DNA of 7,428 nt from Hyphomonadaceae bacterium (GTDB lineage: Bacteria > Pseudomonadota > Alphaproteobacteria > Caulobacterales > Aquidulcibacteraceae). The translations under genes and the position numbers were made by a program. Of the stretch, positions 5,765 to 7,428 are shown piece by piece. The notes below the pieces were generated by a model. The model was not told the origin of the DNA. It saw nothing but the letters and a program-made list of their open reading frames with translations, and ran no database searches. The stretch's first letter is position 1, and the number at the start of each line of letters is the position of its first letter. The DNA lies in assembly GCA_003526465.1 (NCBI GenBank), contig DPWD01000304.1, forward strand, positions 1 to 7,428, in the 5' to 3' direction.

Positions 5765-6346
5765 TCATTGGCACGCCAACCGCGCCTCGATCCGCGCCTT
5801 CAACTCCGGCCAATCTTCGCGTATCACCGAAAACCACGCATTGTCGCGCCAAGTGCCGTCCGGTCGACGCATTTGCTTGCGCATCACGCCTTCGAACGTG
5901 CAGCCCAGTTTCAACATGGCGTTGCGCGATTGCATGTTGAGCGCGTCGGTCTTCAGTTCCACGCGCTCGGCGCCGCTGGCGAAGGTGTGGCCGAGCAGCA
6001 GCAGCTTGGCGGCGGGGTTGATGGCGGTCCCCTGCGCCTCGCGCCGATACCAGGTGCCGCCGATCTCCACGCAAGCGTCTTTCGGGCGCGGACTGATGTA
6101 GCAGGACTGACCGATGATGCGCCCATCGGGTGCGATCACGGCGTGAGGGATCCACCGCCCCGCTACCTGTTCGCCGCGCAGCAAATCGAACCAGGCACCG
6201 TAGCCCTGTTCGGCAACCGGGAACGGCATGTGCCGGAAAATAGCGACATCGGCGTGGGCGGCCGCGATCAGCCCTTCGCGATGGCGCTCCTTGAACGGTT
6301 CGAGCGCGACGCACGCGTGGTGCATTATCGTTGCGGAAAGCTCCAT
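5765..6346 (-). CDS. RimJ/RimL-type GNAT N-acetyltransferase
   Basis: This 193-residue protein fits the Acetyltransf_3 branch of the GNAT superfamily, which transfers the acetyl group of acetyl-CoA to an amine such as a protein N-terminus or a small molecule. Strands typical of the fold are [19 protein letters not shown] (66-84) and [32 protein letters not shown] (91-122). In the second, [10 protein letters not shown] occupies the acetyl-CoA pyrophosphate-binding loop and replaces the usual Q/RxxGx[44 protein letters not shown] (127-168) is the conserved RimL-like C-terminal half with the N-x-x-S-x-x-x-x-x-K-L-G-x-x-x-E-G pattern. The length is normal for the group. The start at 6346 has AGGAG 11 bases upstream, a little far; ATG 6325 has no site. 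The substrate is not predictable. It diverges from the acyl-CoA dehydrogenase across 69 bp. Confidence 0.88.
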   Translation of the reverse strand: MELSATIMHHACVALEPFKERHREGLIAAAHADVAIFRHMPFPVAEQGYGAWFDLLRGEQVAGRWIPHAVIAPDGRIIGQSCYISPRPKDACVEIGGTWYRREAQGTAINPAAKLLLLGHTFASGAERVELKTDALNMQSRNAMLKLGCTFEGVMRKQMRRPDGTWRDNAWFSVIREDWPELKARIEARLACQ

Positions 6347-6415
6347 CTGGTGCGTTGCTCCTGGGCGGGGGGAGCATTAGCGTGGCCGCGCGCATTCCGC
6401 CAAGAGGGCCACCCC

Positions 6416-7428
6416 ATGCATTTCGAACACTCCGACTCCGCCAAGACTTGGATCGCCCGCGTCCAGAAATTCATGGACGAGCACGTCTATCCAGCGGTTC
6501 CGGTTTACGAGGCCCAGCAGAACGAGGGTGGTCGCTGGAAGGTGATCGAGGTGGTCGAGGATTTGAAGGCCAAGGCCAAGGCGCAGGGGCTTTGGAACAT
6601 GTTCATGCCGCCCGGCAGCGGCCACGCGCACGTCGATGACAGCTTCAAGTTCGAGAGCCCGCGGCTCACCAATCTCGAATACGCGCCGCTGGCGGAGATC
6701 ATGGGGCGTGTCGGCTTCGCTTCCGAAGTGTTCAATTGCTCGGCGCCGGACACCGGCAACATGGAAGTGCTCGAGCGCTACGGCACGCGCGCGCAGAAGG
6801 ACAAGTGGTTGGCGCCGCTCATGAACGGGGAAATCCGCTCCGCATTTCTGATGACCGAGCCTGGCGTGGCGTCCTCCGACGCCACCAACATACGCTGCGA
6901 GATCAGGCGCGATGGCGACGATTACGTCATCAACGGGCGCAAATGGTGGTCGTCGGGCGCCGGCGATCCGCGCTGCAAGATCGCCATCCTGATGGGCAAG
7001 ACCAATCCCGACAATCCCAAGCATTCGCAGCAAAGCCAGATCTTGTTGCCGCTCGATGCGAAGGGCGTGAATGTTCTGCGCCACCTTAACGTGTTCGGCT
7101 ACGACGATGCTCCCCACGGCCACATGGAAATCGAGATGAAGGACGTGCGCGTGCCCGCCGATAACTTGCTCCTCGGCGAAGGCCGCGGCTTCGAGATCGC
7201 GCAAGGGCGCCTCGGGCCCGGCCGCATCCATCATTGCATGCGCACGATCGGCGCGGCGGAAGCAGCACTCGAAGCTTTGTGCAAGCGCGTGGTTTCCCGC
7301 GTCGCCTTCGGCAAGGCCATCGCCGAGCATTCGGTGTGGGAGCAACGGATCGCCGAGGCGCGCATCGACATTGAAATGTCGCGCCTTCTCTGCCTCAAGG
7401 CCGCTTACATGATGGATGTCGCCGGCAA
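6416..7428 (+). CDS. Acyl-CoA dehydrogenase, C-terminus beyond window
   Basis: The frame is open from ATG 6416 to the window edge, giving 337 complete codons of a family normally about 380-420 residues long. The enzyme uses FAD to introduce a trans-2,3 double bond into acyl-CoA esters and passes electrons to electron-transfer flavoprotein. The N-terminal helical domain spans about 1-140. FAD/substrate segments are [17 protein letters not shown] (143-159), corresponding to the T/SEP-xxGSD signature, then [19 protein letters not shown] (170-188), [69 protein letters not shown] (218-286) and the R-x-x-FGK-x-I motif (295-302). The WWSSGA and GHMEIEFxDVRVP-like segments resemble the ACAD10/11-like group. 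The segment expected to carry the catalytic base lies beyond the edge, so activity and chain-length preference cannot be judged. AGAGGG (6403-6408, counting its leading A) sits seven bases before the start. A long antisense frame (6377-7345) is its shadow. Confidence 0.93.
   Translation, partial: MHFEHSDSAKTWIARVQKFMDEHVYPAVPVYEAQQNEGGRWKVIEVVEDLKAKAKAQGLWNMFMPPGSGHAHVDDSFKFESPRLTNLEYAPLAEIMGRVGFASEVFNCSAPDTGNMEVLERYGTRAQKDKWLAPLMNGEIRSAFLMTEPGVASSDATNIRCEIRRDGDDYVINGRKWWSSGAGDPRCKIAILMGKTNPDNPKHSQQSQILLPLDAKGVNVLRHLNVFGYDDAPHGHMEIEMKDVRVPADNLLLGEGRGFEIAQGRLGPGRIHHCMRTIGAAEAALEALCKRVVSRVAFGKAIAEHSVWEQRIAEARIDIEMSRLLCLKAAYMMDVAG

Noticed and set aside
6382..6412. GTGGCC/GGCCAC inverted repeat overlapping the dehydrogenase ribosome site
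   Set aside because: Six-base arms with a 19-base spacer are expected by chance in such GC-rich DNA; no further pairing supports a regulatory hairpin.
6377..7345. 322-residue open frame on the minus strand
   Set aside because: It lies antisense to a clear acyl-CoA dehydrogenase; its sequence is His/Arg/Ala-rich with no domain pattern, typical of the shadow of a GC-rich gene.

Overview
The window is GC-rich (clearly above 60% by eye), with dense genes, short gaps and one 4-nt ATGA start/stop overlap. This looks like chromosomal DNA of an alphaproteobacterium. The TipF-like degenerate EAL protein, the TIGR01459-type HAD protein with its DVWGV motif, and the palindromic intergenic element with GTCATCCCGG/CCGGGATGAC ends all fit that class. 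A Caulobacterales-like lineage is plausible but not proven. I see no rRNA, tRNA, CRISPR array, transposase or phage gene.

Layout. (1) 20-1113: a long ArsR-type regulator (minus) diverges from a small NIPSNAP-family protein (plus). A 30-bp imperfect palindrome between them (717-746) overlaps the regulator's own start codon and is the obvious operator candidate. (2) 1110-4743: four minus-strand genes run, in transcription order, TauE/SafE-like permease, TipF-like membrane EAL protein, uridine-kinase-like enzyme and HAD class IIA hydrolase. The last two overlap by ATGA and are probably translationally coupled. The other gaps are short enough for one transcript but do not prove one. (3) 4744-5093: an intergenic stretch dominated by a 104-bp two-level palindrome (4804-4907). 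(4) 5094-5747: an unrecognised plus-strand gene with possible HEAT-like helices near its C-terminus and codon use unlike its neighbours. (5) 5765-6346: a RimJ/RimL-type GNAT acetyltransferase (minus). (6) 6416-end: the first 337 residues of an acyl-CoA dehydrogenase (plus), cut by the window edge.

How the genes work together. Only two groupings have sequence support: the ArsR/NIPSNAP divergent pair with its palindrome, and the kinase/HAD coupled pair. The TipF-like protein suggests a flagellated, c-di-GMP-responsive cell cycle, but no other flagellar gene is present. I found no clear new multi-gene system. The items most worth a second look are the palindrome with compensatory changes, the candidate operator, the catalytically degraded EAL domain, and the orphan gene.
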